Source: Mansonella perstans (Eukaryota; Nematoda; Chromadorea; Rhabditida; Onchocercidae). Taken from it: DNA of 64,000 nucleotides. Position 1 is the stretch's first letter. Each line of letters begins with the position of its first letter. The stretch lies in assembly GCA_037074765.1 (NCBI GenBank), contig JBAMDO010000003.1, positions 62,001-126,000 of the forward strand, read 5' to 3'. Shown here piece after piece: positions 1 through 12,590 of this stretch. The notes beneath the pieces are model-generated. The model saw nothing but the letters and a program-made list of their open reading frames with translations, ran no database searches and was not told the DNA's origin. A program made the translations under genes and the position numbers.

Positions 1-460
1 GATACTATTATTTCTGGTAAAGTTATTTAAAAAATCAGCAATATTTAGTATGCAAATAGAACTGGCCTTGCATGATCTCTATGCGTCAAATAATGATAAA
101 CACGTGTGCTCAAATAATGCATGATAAACACGTTTCAACTGATAAAAGTCCTTTCATCTACCGGATTTGTTTGTTTTGCGCAACAAAAAAAACATTCTTA
201 CAGATTAAGCCGCTTACAAATGAGTTACATATTACCCGTGGACATAATATTTTAAATGATAATTTGTAATAAAACATGCGTCAGATGAACAGGTGTGCTC
301 AAATCATTTGTAAAATATACACAGTTAGTTCTTATATGTGAATAACTGCTTCAAAAGATCTATTTATTTCAACTTACATAATAAATCATATAACATCGAA
401 ATTAAAACATCATACGCAACGAAAATCAATACTGGAAATTTGTAGCCGGGACCGTATTTA
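1..460. other. No gene seen; 3' flank of RPL38
   Basis: AT-rich sequence downstream of the minus-strand RPL38 gene. Around 80-135 a short motif containing AATGATAAACACG occurs twice with GTGCTCAAAT between, and a weaker version lies near 285-305. The short open frames here resemble nothing I know. An AATAAA for RPL38 lies at 457-462 (minus strand), overlapping its stop codon. Confidence 0.5.
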
Positions 461-1093
461 TTATTTCAGCTCTTTTACTTGAAGACCTGGAGGCAATGAC
501 TGTTTCAGTTTTTCAGCCTTTTCTTTATCCTGAAAATAAGATTTTATGATTGTTCATAAAGTAAATTTTTCTTTCCAGTTGAATAATTAACTTAATGGAT
601 TAAATCACACTATTTAATCAAAAATGTTTTACATCGCTCAGATAATATCACACATTCTTTCGAACTATTTAATAAAACAAAGTGTTGTGCTAGCAATCTG
701 GCAAGGTAAGAAACATTCTGCATAGCTAGGAAAGCAATTAAACTTGCTGCACCAATCTGAATCCTTCTTTGATGTGAAAATCATTATTTCCATTATCAAA
801 TCATTCACTATGGAAATTTAAAATTATTCACTATGGAAATTTAAAACTCATCGAAAACTATAATAGTTGAATTTGAAATAAATGCATTTGTGTGAAGCAG
901 GAAAAGCAACTAAATCCAGAAAACTGGTTATAAATAAGATATTGTTTACCTGAATTACAAGAGTATAGAGGTATTTGCTGCATCGTACTTTAAATTTCAC
1001 ATTTTCGGGATTTTTCTTAATTTTCACCGATTTAGCATCCTTCCTTCGAGCAGTCATCAGGAATTCTTTAATTTCTGTTATTTGCCGCGGCAT
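461..1093 (-). CDS. rpl-38: 60S ribosomal protein L38, complete, two coding exons
   Basis: Structural protein of the large cytosolic ribosomal subunit. Coding exons read on the minus strand are 950-1093 and 461-529, joined in phase 0, giving 70 residues, the usual eukaryotic L38 length. Exon 1 starts [20 protein letters not shown] and holds the conserved [15 protein letters not shown] block. Exon 2 gives [16 protein letters not shown] and ends VKELK. The intron has GT at 948-949 and AG at 530-531. A TTTCAG lies about a dozen bases upstream of the ATG, so the message is probably trans-spliced or has a non-coding first exon. An open frame reads past exon 1 into the intron, but the L38 match fixes the splice. 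The AATAAA overlaps the stop, so the 3' UTR is very short. Confidence 0.96.
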
Positions 1094-1254
1094 TTTTGCA
1101 AAATCCTGAAAGGTGTGAAAAGACAAGTGTCAATGTCGAGTGCGATAACAAAAAGAAAAATTCCACATCCCGGATGAATTGGCACTAAATTCGCATAATT
1201 TTCAATTAACTTTAACATCATACAACTCAATTTTCTCACTCCCTCTCCTCTGAA

Positions 1255-1635
1255 AAAACACTGTTCCCTTCAACACACAAAACATTATTCCTCCATATGA
1301 TGCGGACTAAAATTCAGAGATCACAGCTACCGACCTTTTCGGGATCCGGTTAACCATATTCAGTTATCGACTTCTTCCGGATCCGGTCAGCTTCATTACT
1401 TAAACTTCAAGTCACCAAACTAGCTCACCCTACACAGCTCTTCCCTTCAACACACAGTACATTATTCCCCCTATGATGTGGAGTAAAACCCCCATTCCAA
1501 GACTACATTCAGTTATCAACCTTTTCGGGATCCGGCTAGCCATATTCAGTTATCGACTTCTTCCGGATCCGGTCAGCTCCATTACTTAAATCTTCAAGCA
1601 CCAAACTAGCTCACCACTCTACACGGCTCTTACCT
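1255..1635. repeat. Two-copy tandem repeat, unit about 185 bp
   Basis: Two diverged head-to-tail copies, about 1,258-1,438 and 1,439-1,630. Each contains CCCTTCAACACACA, ATATTCAGTTATCGACTTCT, TCCGGATCCGGTCAGC and CCAAACTAGCTCACC. Within each unit CGGGATCCGG and CCGGATCCGG are about 40 bp apart, so a sub-repeat exists. The block is GC-richer than its surroundings and lies between the divergent RPL38 and Borealin genes, so it could include promoter sequence. No coding potential seen. Confidence 0.7.
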
Positions 1636-1639
1636 ATTC

Positions 1640-2555
1640 TAAGCCCAAAATCGAAATTACCACCATCGTCACGATGGGTGTCGTATGTTCGAAGTTTAGG
1701 TATAGATCGAAATGAGGCCAACTATTCGGGCGTATGTTATGATTTTGAAATTGGTTTCATTAATTTTGGAAGTTATTACTCTGCCGGAAATATTTGAGTG
1801 ATTTGATATGATAGTGTTATCAATTTTAATTATATCAAATAGATTAGTGCAATATTATCAAAAGTTAGAAATTATATGTGAAATTTTATTAATTTCAAGT
1901 GAAAATTAGAAATGTGAAATTTTATAAAAATCTTTGCAAAAAAAAATTCAAAATGAATTTTTTCAATTGCATGTTCTATTTTGATTTCAATATCTTCAAT
2001 TTGGAAAGTATTCCAATTATTCCATTGATAATTCTTATCACTTTTAATTACTAGCATATCTTTCTATATGTTTTATTACAATGCATTATATTTTGGGATA
2101 TTAGGGAAGTTAGAGTAAATGTGATATGAAATGGAATTGCAAAAATGAAATAGGAATTGAATTCATATCAATTTTGCTGGGAATTTTTTCTCATATATTA
2201 TAGTAGTAAAATGATCCATGATCTTTTACTCAATGTATACATTACCCTCAATCAGATTGATATGCATAAATTTACATATATTTGTGCTATCCTATTAGCA
2301 TTACGACAAGTTAGATTTGTATTAGTATATTATATTGCCTGAATGTTAATATTGTATGATCTCATATATTTTATGCAAAAAAATTTGCAAAAATATCGAC
2401 GTATTGCACACTCTTTCAGGAAGTTTGCATTTTCATAAATATAAATTCTATGGTTAATATTTAAAAATTTATTAATTCAATTTTAGCTTGCGGTATTCTC
2501 GTTGATAGGATCTGATCTTTGTCTCACTTGTAGATAGAAATTAAAGTTTATCTGA
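1640..2555. other. Intergenic, very AT-rich, no gene seen
   Basis: Upstream of the Borealin gene. A probable splice acceptor (CTTGTAG at 2,526-2,532) about 25 bases before the Borealin ATG is the only recognisable site. The short open frames are low-complexity and match no family I know. Confidence 0.5.
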
Positions 2556-4357
2556 ATGGCGCAATCTGACCATGTATCCAAGCGACTTGAGGAATGGAAG
2601 ACGCAATTCGAGAAGCAAGGTTTGTTGATTACAAATAGTAAATAAGATTAATGGAAGATTGTTCAGTGCCTCTTTGATAGTTCGATAAGAAATTAGACTA
2701 GATAGATTTGTCTACTTTTGTAAATGTGTCTATATATTCAGTCGTTTGCTGATAGTGATTAATAAGTAGCTCGAGTGAAATTCATTAACTTTATAAGATT
2801 GCTAGCCCACATTTGTCGATTGAAAATGAACTTTATGGCTCAACCATGTAAGCACATAAAAATTAGTCATATAAATTGTGCTTCGATTGATTAGTTTCAT
2901 AAATATCGAAAGTATTTTTTTTAGGTGAAGTAAAATTAGCGGAAATTCAACAGCTAGTTGATGTAAACAATATTCTTGAGGCGTATTTCCACGAGATCGA
3001 TCAACTGCCAGAAGTGAGTTTTTGGCATCAGTCCTCTAAATCATGTTAATATGTCAATTTTTCAAAAAAAGTGAGGATGAGTACATTTTACAATTCTATA
3101 ATGATGTCCAGCATTTATTATTAGTAAGCTAATGTAGAGCTTTTGAGAAAAATGATCCATTTTCTTTCGGTAATATACAGTCATCATAACGTGACAATAT
3201 TTTTGAATTGTCATAGTGGTTTTTGAACAGTGAAAAGAAAGAATGAAACTGTTGGTATGAATTTCTAACTGTTATTAGCTTTCAGAAATTCCGCAAAAGC
3301 AATTTATATGAATTCATTTCATCATGTGAGGCTGATGGTAGTTTTTTTCACATCTTTTTTTTTACACGAATTTTTTTTTTCCATTTTTATGAACAATTTA
3401 CTTTTTCCAAAATGATTGCAGATTCCAGTTCTTCATTAGTTTAATAAAATTTAATTTTTGTTGGAATTCTACCTCAAATAATATTTTAGATACTGATGTT
3501 AACGAGCTCACTGGTGAGCCTGGTGTTAGTGAGGAAAGTGAAAACAGATCCAAAATAGAGCAAAAATCAAATGCTTGGGCAAATCGGCTTCGAGGGTTAA
3601 GAAAACCAGTTCGCGAACCATCTTACACATTGTCAAACATGAGGACTCCGGCGTGGGTTTAATTTCTGGGAAATCTTTTTCTGTAGACGAAAAACTATGC
3701 TTATATATTGCTTAAGTGTTGTGTGAAATAGGGGATAATACTTTTTTTATGAAAAATGTTATCTTTTTTTTCATCATTTAATTGCTGTTATTTAGGCATA
3801 AAAATCCTAAACCTGTTGTATTGAGAACTCCTGCTGGAAATGTTCGCGTGCCGCGGGCTATCACGCCAAAAGTCCAAAATGGGTAAGTAGAGTATCAGAA
3901 TGATATATCATGACGCATGCAAGTACTCGTGAAGCCGATTTTTTTGCTGTTAGAAAAACAAAGAATTTGGATTCAAAATAGAGATCTCAAATTTCAGTAA
4001 TGATATTAAGTATCGGGCTCTGCGTCGGGAGGAAGTGGCATTCTCAGTTGCTGGCACACCCGTAGTTGCAGGAAACGAAACAGCGGATGATGAAAATGTC
4101 TTCCTTGTTAATGAGGTTTTTATCATAATTTCAAATTTGCACTTTTCAATATTCTTTGAGAATAAGTTTTCCAAGAATTGTGGAGATTTATTGTTTTGCT
4201 AAGCATTCAGTAATGTTTTTTCGGTTTCCATTATGTAGTTTTCCAGCTGCTGCATGCAAGGGATGAAGAATTAACTCCAGAGACGCGGAACGTTGTGAAG
4301 GGAATGAAACAGCTGATAGGCCGAATTCGTACAAGCGAGATTCCCGAGCATTTCTAG
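2556..4357 (+). CDS. Borealin homologue, chromosomal passenger complex subunit
   Basis: Non-enzymatic subunit that with Survivin and INCENP places Aurora B on centromeres and the spindle midzone. Seven exons: 2556-2619, 2925-3013, 3286-3337, 3490-3652, 3796-3882, 3998-4115 and 4247-4357, with all phases agreeing, giving 227 residues. The N-terminal segment (about residues 9-65, RLEEWKTQFEKQGEVKLAEI onward) matches the helical Borealin/Nbl1 N-terminal domain. The basic middle holds LRTPAGNVRVPRAITPKV, like the RTPAG/TPK motifs of vertebrate Borealin. The C-terminus (FSVAGTPVV, ENVFLVNE, ending MKQLIGRIRT) matches the Borealin C-terminal dimerisation domain. Human Borealin is 280 residues. AATAAA lies at 4,406-4,411. 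The C. elegans counterpart is CSC-1. The call rests on motif order and is fairly secure. Confidence 0.82.
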
Positions 4358-5352
4358 ATCTTTAATTTTCTTTATTACTAGTTTGGATGCTCTGTAAAAT
4401 TTCATAATAAAAGAATATATTTTACTGGTTAGGCATTTGTATTGTTTCACATTTGTCGTGATTTTGTACTGCTTATAAGCTACAAATGTAAATGTAATAT
4501 ATTTGCATTTATGCTAGCATTTAGCTTGTCTTTAAATAGTTTTCTATTAGCAAAATGGCACAAATTTGTTTGCCAAACTTCTCTCTCCCTAACTGTAGTT
4601 GATCTTCAAATAATTTACTGCTGCTATTATTCACTTATCGTTCTATATTTATTGGCCTTAAATTTCCACCTAAAGTCTGGTTTCCTTTTAGTAGCTGAAT
4701 TTGTATTGTGAAAGGAACAAAGATTCTATGATCTTTGAAACTGGTATTTGCTGTTTCAATACAGGTCTTTCCGTCATCTAAAAGGATTCGTTGATTGATT
4801 AATTTGCTTTGTTCCCATTGCTCCGAATAAAATAACATGAATAAGTAACATATGTACATATTTGTTTATGTAATAGTTATCTGCATGTGCACATTGTAGC
4901 AATTTATTTCTTCTCTTTTTTGAAAGTTTATTTCATCGTTTGGAAAGAACGATGAAAGAATGTTAAATAAACTTTTTTGAGATAGTAATCATGTGATTGT
5001 TTTTAGTATTATCATAGCTTGACATCAGAAATCTTTTATTCCACTGATGTTACTGATTTGTTTCTCTCATCTTTTAAAATTTTACTGCATTTGTATAATC
5101 TCATCAACGATCTCATCACTTTTATGTATGGCATCGTTGTTTTTCATATATAGCAAACACGTATAAAATATTTTTTCAATTTGAAAAGTTAAGCTTATGG
5201 TAAACGTATAGCGACTTACATATTTAATTTGGTGTTTTCATCAATTATGCTAAATGCTACTGTTAAAGTTACATCGATGATAATATTTTTTTCATCGTTA
5301 ATCTCGTTGAGTTTATACTACTATGTTTTTCAGTTTATCTGATAAGTTTGCA
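4358..5352. other. Intergenic between Borealin and SmD3; one hairpin
   Basis: After the Borealin poly(A) signal no gene is apparent. An imperfect inverted repeat at 4,924-4,974 pairs AAGTTTATTT with AAATAAACTT, and an inner TCATCGTT with AACGATGA around a 7-base loop. A TTTTCAG just upstream of the SmD3 ATG is a likely trans-splice acceptor. Confidence 0.45.
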
Positions 5353-6077
5353 ATGACTGCGATTGGCGTCCCAATTAAAATTTTGCATGAAGCTGAAGGC
5401 CATATCATTACACTTGAAACGACAATTGGTGAAGTGTACCGCGGTAAATTGAATGAGGTAAATTTCATTATTTGTTAAAGGCGAGATTAATTGGTGGGAT
5501 TTCAACGACCATCGAAAATTTTACATGAAATGACTAACCGAAATGAATCATTCTTTTTCTTCACTCTGAACAAAAATATATGAATGATTCAGTCGGAAAA
5601 AAGCTGCTTGTAGGATGTTTTATTGTTTCATTATTTCAGGCAGAAGATAACATGAACTGTCAAATGAGCGATGTCACAGTAACTTATCGAGATGGAAGGA
5701 CTCATCATTTGGACAACGTTTTTATTCGTGGATCAAAAATTCGCTTTATGATTTTGCCGGATATGTTGAAAAATGCACCAATGTTCAAGAATATTGGACG
5801 AGCCCAGAAAGGAGCTGTTGGCATGGGAATGGGAGATAACCGTGATGGACGTGGTCTTCGAGGTAAACAATTTTATGATAGCGAAAACTTTACGGAGCGG
5901 TTCATTTCTAACCAAGAAATGAAACTAAAATGCGATTTGTATCCTTTGTTTTTTATTTAAACCATTACACTGCTTTATTCATTTTCAGGGCGTGGCACTG
6001 CATTCCGGGGACGTGGTGGTCCACGTGGTAATCAACGTGGTCCAGGTGGGATGCCGCGGCCTCAATTCCGAGGGTGA
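5353..6077 (+). CDS. snr-1: Small nuclear ribonucleoprotein SmD3
   Basis: Core Sm-ring protein of spliceosomal snRNPs. Exons 5353-5457, 5640-5862 and 5989-6077 give 138 residues, close to other SmD3 proteins. The N-terminus, [20 protein letters not shown], carries the Sm1 motif. Sm2 follows with [20 protein letters not shown]. The C-terminal tail is rich in RG/GRG repeats, the usual targets of symmetric arginine dimethylation in SmD3. A second in-frame ATG within intron 1 (5,581) opens a longer frame that is not needed, because the splice at 5,639/5,640 restores the family alignment. The TTTTCAG about 20 bases before the ATG suggests spliced-leader addition. Confidence 0.95.
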
Positions 6078-7129
6078 TCCATTGTTTTTTTCTTTTATGC
6101 ATTTTATGGTTTCTTTTTGTGTTGATTCGTTTTTTCTTTTATTCATTCATTTTTCCCAAAGCTGATTGTATCGGATTAGGGAAGCTTAGTGAGAGATAGC
6201 TTAAGTTCTCTTATGTTTATTTGGATGTAATCGATTTCTTCAAAGTTTCATATAATGAAATAAGAAATGTGAGGGTTTTTTATATGAACTAGTGGTAAAT
6301 TAATTAACTTGTTAGTCATATCTTTTAAGATTACACCTACGCATTTGTATCCGAAGAATTGGCAAAATGTTCTACTTCAATTAATATGTTTTACTTATTT
6401 GCATAAATCTTTCTTGGAAAAATCGTATTTTTCTTTTAAAAGTATCCAACTTATTTAAAGTTTATACATTTTTCTTGGACAGCATCAGGTTACTGTTATA
6501 GAATTTATTATCGTTGTCCAATTATAAACAGTGTAACTGGTAAGTATTGCATTTTAAATTAATTTTCGATAGATTGTGTTCATAACAATCTACTATCGTT
6601 TGCTGCCAAGTAGGTATGGGTAGGATAAGTTTTGTTTAGCATGAAATGCGAAACTTCCTTGTGGACCTTCTGGAAATGCTACTGCATCATGGCTTACAAA
6701 GATTTGAATTTGAAGTTATCGGACAGTGAAGCTGAGTGGTAATGGTTTGAGATAAATGGATAGATTTGCTGCTATTTTGCAACCACTTGAGATAAATGGA
6801 AATGGAATACAGAAGCATCAAAAAAGCAATTCTAGTAACGAATAATCGATGTTGTTTTCCTTCAAATATCATCGAACATTCGACATCCTACTCGATATAG
6901 TAGTGGTCACTTGCTGAATAGTCTAAAAGCATGAGACCAAAAAATCTTACAAAACGTGCTTTTTAAACCCAGCATTCCTTTTACATATATCTCAATAATT
7001 TAAGCCGTCACTAAGGAAATTTTAGATTTCCGACATTGCTGTATAACAAATTTTCTTTTGTTTTCGATTTGTTATTGAATACGCTATCCAAATATATCAT
7101 GATATCCAGGTGTTGAATGAGAAATTAGA
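6078..7129. other. Intergenic between SmD3 and NDC1, no gene seen
   Basis: AT-rich sequence. A duplicated GAGATAAATGGA phrase occurs near 6,749 and 6,790. Short open frames on both strands have no recognisable similarity. Confidence 0.5.
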
Positions 7130-10100
7130 ATGATATCAATGGCTGGACGATTTGATGATGTTGATCCATTATCACCATCTTTGCAATCGCCCAAAATTGA
7201 TAATCAAAAGCAACAACAGTTAAGCTCGTCCTATTTGGAACAATCAGAGCAGCAACACTCGAAACTTGAGATTTCATCTGAATCCATTTCACAATGGTTC
7301 CAACATATCGTAAGGATATTATCGTTATTTTGTTTTGCATCCCCGTTTCATATGTCAATTTTTCTATTTGTTAATTGAAAATTGGAGCTAGATTTTTCAG
7401 AAATTTTCTGGATGAATAATTTTGACGCCAGAAATTAGCGAAATTTCTAGCAAATAGATAGATACTATTATAATTATATTAATATCACAAATTTATAATA
7501 TATAACAGTTGTATGATTGAATCGAAATATTCCATTACAGCATTTAGAATGTTATTTCATGCTTCTTTGTCATTTCAAACTTTGTAATTCGAAATTTAAT
7601 TTCAGATTTTCATACGGATTTTAAAAGCTATTATTTGCCTTGGACTATATTGCATTCCAGCATATTTCATTGCTGCATGCATTTTGCAGATTTCCATTTT
7701 ACATCCTATTCAAGCAGCTTTAGGTAATGTAAAATTTTGTAACCTCAATTTTTTTATTTCGGAAGTGCTTAGGCATTTATAAATCGCTGAATAAGGTACT
7801 AAATTGTGACATTTAAAAAAATCTATTTAAAAGACTGGATTCTTGGAAAATTTTTTTTTATATTAGAGCCCTCGTAAAATCTCTTAAAACTTAAAATACA
7901 ATCCCTTAAAATTTCTGTCCAGTTTGCTTTTTATTATTATACCATTAACAAATGATAAGTTTGTCACGCAGTGCGGTTAATACCTGGAGGCATCATTTCC
8001 GCTGAACGCATCCAGATGTCTGCTTATAAATTCCACTTTTAGAATTCTCATTGGAAGAAGATTCAGCTATAATAGTTTTCATGCTTAGTGATAGATTACT
8101 TGACGTATTTGAAAAAAAAGGAATTGAAACATTTGCAGATTTTTCATCGTTGCTATTCTCGTTTCGAAGTGTCTTATATTCGTTACTATTTGCAATTTTC
8201 GGTGCAATTCATGGTGCCTTGTATGCGTTTTTTGTATTACGTTTCGATACCGAAGACAGGTTACTCAACTGTTTGAAAATTTTATAAACATCGTATGAAA
8301 GCGTTACTTTAGTGTATCCAGCTCTTTAAAGAATCCATTCTCCTGAAATTACAAGCTATTTTCATATGTCCCATTTTTTCTGTTTACCAGTGATGTGAAC
8401 TTTGAAATATTTTTATTCAAAAAAATTTGTTTCATTTAGCATCAGCTAAATGATTATGTGCAAAATAACAGTGCTTTTTTTTTTTCAGATTGTCTTGCAA
8501 ATCCCTACAATCATGGTTGATTTATTTTAGTTCGTTGAGTATTGCTCTTTCACAGGCTCTGTGCTTGTCATTAGGTTCAAATTCTCCTGAACTCACTAGG
8601 TATTTTCATATGCCCTACTTTTTTTGTTCACTGCTAACATGAATTTTGAAATTTTTTTATCTAGCTATTCAAAAAATTTTTATTTCATTTGGTGTTAGCT
8701 AAATGACTGTATGGAAAATAATATAATTTGCGATTCTATATTTCATTTTATTGGCCAGCAAGATTTAACTCCTTAGAACGCTGATGCATCGTAAACTCAA
8801 ATCAACTCAGAAATACTGCAGGTTTTCCATATATTTATTGGTTGTTGCGCAGGCTGTGCTTATCTTTCATGAACTGTTTCGTAAAAATCATCGACTGGTA
8901 TTCCCAATTACTGAAGTAAGTTTTTTAAAAATATTCTGTTTTTATTTTATTTTTAGTTTTGATGTTGTTTGTTTTTTTCTTTTTTTAAGGATACATTAAA
9001 TAAATTTTGTTTTCGACTACAGTATTTAATGATAATTTTTTTAAAAGAGTTCTGAATCCTTTGACATGGTTTTCTGACAGCAGTATGAACCTGCATATCA
9101 TACTGCTTTTTGAAAAAAAAATTCATTTAATTATGTGAACACGAATGATAAAAGAACAGGAAAAAGTTATGATGACAATGACCTGCTTGACAAAATAAGT
9201 ACATTTCATATTATTTTTTTTCCTAATAAACGCATGTCGCTTATGCGTTTAGTGTTTGCTTAGGCTTAAACTATTGAAGTCGTTTTGGAGGTTTTTGTTC
9301 AGTAGAACATTATCTAATAGATTATCAGGATTCTCAATTTAAAAGGCAGTTTGTTTCAAGGTCATTAATGTTTAGTTTTAAACATTAATGTTTAAATTAC
9401 ACATTAATGTTTAGTAGATTTCAGATGCGGCCCTACATGCAATTCAATTTCGTTTTAATACCAGCAACTAAGAGCATCCTGTGTACAAAATTTTCTCAGA
9501 TTTTAAAATGGACTGCATTGTTCGTAGTGGCTTGTGGTAATTTTATGCCTTTTTTTCCACTGTCTTATTTGTTAATTATGTCTCTCCGTTTCTGATACAT
9601 TGAAGTTTTATTTCGGTTTAATTTAAATTAGTTATCCAATTACAAATGCTTACATGAAAAAGCAATAATTAAATCCTTAACTTACACTCATCATACTTTT
9701 AGGTTTGCCGTTATTTGGTTTGTCATTGTTTCGAAATCTGTTGAGCATCTCTTTATACTTCAGTACTTTAGTGCTTTTAATGGTTCATTATTTCCTGCAT
9801 CATATTGCTGTAGGATTGATCAAAGTTTTCGTCCTTCAGGTAGTTCTTTGAAAGTTATGTCCCAGGTCCTGTGTATTGTTTAAGTCAACTTTAAGTGTTT
9901 AAGTCAAGGAAAATTGAGCTGCATTATTGTGAACAAACTTGCAGTCGAACGTTTTCGTCCATTTTTCAGAGTTATAAATTTCCCATGCCACCACCTCATG
10001 CTTTATTAAATCCAACGCCAGAGGAACAGAGGACGCTAATGGATGCCCTTGAATCTGATAGTATGATAAAGGTTTTTTTTGAACACATCAAGGCGATTTT

Positions 10101-12590
10101 TTTGTTCTAATGAGATAGTTTTTGTTTCTTTTTTTCTTGTTCTTTAGGCTTTTGCATTTTGGGATTTGCGATCATTAAGTATTGCATGTCATCGCCGTCG
10201 TCAAATTATATTCTCCTTAAGTCAGCCAGGTATTATTTATCTTGGATAACGATAAATTTAGTTTAATAAAAAAAGCTGACAATTCTCAACTGTTTAAATT
10301 TTAAGTTGCAGTTTTCGAAAAATAGAGGAAATGATTCATTTATGCGATTTTGATTTAATAAATTTGGATGAAAGTTTAAAATATTTTCTCTGCACGTTTA
10401 ATGCGAACGAAACTTTCATGAAGGTTTCAGGTGGTCATCCTCGAAACTGGAATGCTGTAAAACTTTCATGTCTGCGGCACATACAGTATTTAAATTCAAA
10501 ATTTGAAAATGAAAATGACCGCATTCGATCCGAAACATTTGCAACTGTAGTAGGCTTTCTTCGATGATTACTCTTTTATTTCTGTTTTTTATTATTATTT
10601 ATGAATAATTCAGGATAGCATTAGCGGCGGCATTAAATAAAATTAGTCTAAGGTTTTTTTGTTCATGCAATAAATAGAATGATGTTATTTGAACGTTGGT
10701 CTGTCTAGCAGTAAGATTTTGTTTGTGTTCCTTTCCACTGAAATGATGAGTTTTATATTTAGAGCGCTCCTTTACTGCCTTCATCAGACAATAATCGCCC
10801 AGTTATTTTGGGTCAGATGGCATGGCAAAAAGGTATTCCGTTCATATTTTTCGTTGTTTGAAAGATCACAACAGTTGGGATAAATTAATCCGGGATCTTG
10901 GATTAATTACTTTTTTGCCAATGTAGCAATTTTATTTAATCCAACATTTACAAAACATATTTACGAGCAGTTTAATCATTTATCTTGTTTGATGCTCTGA
11001 TTAGGCCATTGATGGAACTAAAGCATGTATTTTGTTTAAAAATTAGTGATCGTGGAAATATTTCAAGATTCCTTCTCCAACTAAAATGATTTTGCCTTTG
11101 AGAAAATATTAGTGATCTGTTACTAGAAAGAAATACTAATAACGATTACTGATTAAAAATTTTCCTGCTAGCAACTAGTTATATCGTTTTTTTTAGGTGG
11201 TCTTCGGCAACGTTTTCTGCCTATGAATTTGCAGAAAGAAAATAAGAATTTCTCGCATGCTAGTATTACGAATAATCTGCCATCCATTTTGGAAAAATTT
11301 ATGTCTCTCATTCATATCAATCATCGCATTGTTTCATTTTTCGATGTATATGTTGGTATTCTTGCGATAGAAAGTTAGTTTATTGGAAAATTTTTCATTT
11401 TTTTTCCACATTAGTTCGGTCAATTTATTTTTGGATTCGGAATTAATGATCAGTTCTATAATCCAGTCATTAATCACATTTTATCTTTTGGTGATGCGTG
11501 CAATGTGTGTGCGAAATGAAGCTAATAGTGTCGAGCTATTGTTACTATTCTTATCATCGGCTGGTGGGGTTTTCTGATAATTTTCTAACTTGCACTAATC
11601 AGTATGAACATCTGGTAGTGTCGTTTTGGGGGAAAATATGCATTCCTTTAAAGCTAATCATGCCGCTAATTTTTGAACAAAACTAATCGATTTTTGTTGT
11701 TTTTTTTGTCATAAATAAAAACTGCTTTTTGGGGCGAATGCAGTTATTTAAAAGAAATAGAAAGAATGAGTTAGTTTTTCTTTGAATTGCAATAATAATC
11801 AGAAAAAAAGAAATTTTCGTTTAATTTGCGGTTGCAATGAATAGGTAGTTACATACTACTCAGGTTTATCGGCACTTATTTGCGTATCATTAAACGAGGA
11901 TCGTTTCGGTGTGGTACAGAAAGATCTACAACAAATAGTATCGGTATTACTTCAGTTTTGCAGTCACCTTGAAAAATATATGCGTTCCGTTAAGAAGGTT
12001 AGTGTTTGGTGTGAATAGTCTTACTTTTTTTAATAATTGGAGGAACTTTATAGGAGCTTTTTTTGAATGGTTTTGTGAAGGTTGTCTACATTTTTGAGAA
12101 TTGTGGTGTCTATTTTATGGTGCTATAAGTTCAGTGCTTGTTCTTACTTCTTTCATAATCTCTACTATCATTTTTACTATTAATTCAAAAAAATAAGCAA
12201 TACGAACTTGAATTTTTTTTAAAATTTTCATTCAAATATATAATAAAGAATACATATTAAAAAAAATATCCCAGAATATGCGGCTAATTGCAATATTTGT
12301 GAAATGCTTCAATGTTTCGAGGATAGAACCATTCCTTTCAGGATAAGGAATGGCAAAACAAGACATGTGTATCTCTTGTGACTTCCATTACCATGGCATT
12401 GAGTCGTATGCGCTTCACATTTCCGGAAGGTTCAGTGTATGTGATTTTTGAACTTCGTTTGTCAACAGCAGTTTTGTTGGAACAATTCTTTGGTTCTAAA
12501 TATTTATCTTTTTTTTTTTTTTTTTTCAGATCCAAGCTATTAAATGCCCAGGAAGCAATCTATTTCGAGAAGTTGACATCATTCGAGTAG
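7130..12590 (+). CDS. ndc-1: Nucleoporin NDC1, transmembrane pore-complex protein
   Basis: Integral membrane nucleoporin that anchors nuclear pore complexes. Exons modelled: 7130-7309, 7606-7723, 8043-8259, 8489-8599, 8777-8915, 9425-9536, 9703-9839, 9970-10071, 10148-10229, 10431-10546, 10763-10832, 11197-11345, 11415-11490, 11864-11997, 12342-12475 and 12530-12590, about 645 residues. Hydrophobic segments fill exons 2-7, as in the multi-pass N-terminal half. ISILHPIQ matches the family's first-helix end. IFSLSQPGGHPRNW is a diagnostic motif, and LNEDRFGVVQ matches the conserved C-terminal block. The end, LLNAQEAIYFEKLTSFE, resembles the vertebrate C-terminus. Exon 13 is weakly supported by similarity but has correct phases. 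The donor of the penultimate exon is ambiguous. The start could also be the second ATG at 7,139. Confidence 0.88.
9362..9416. repeat. Triple AT-rich short repeat in an NDC1 intron
   Basis: The phrase CATTAATGTTTA occurs three times within 55 bases, partly palindromic. It sits just before the acceptor of NDC1 exon 6. No function inferred. Confidence 0.6.
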
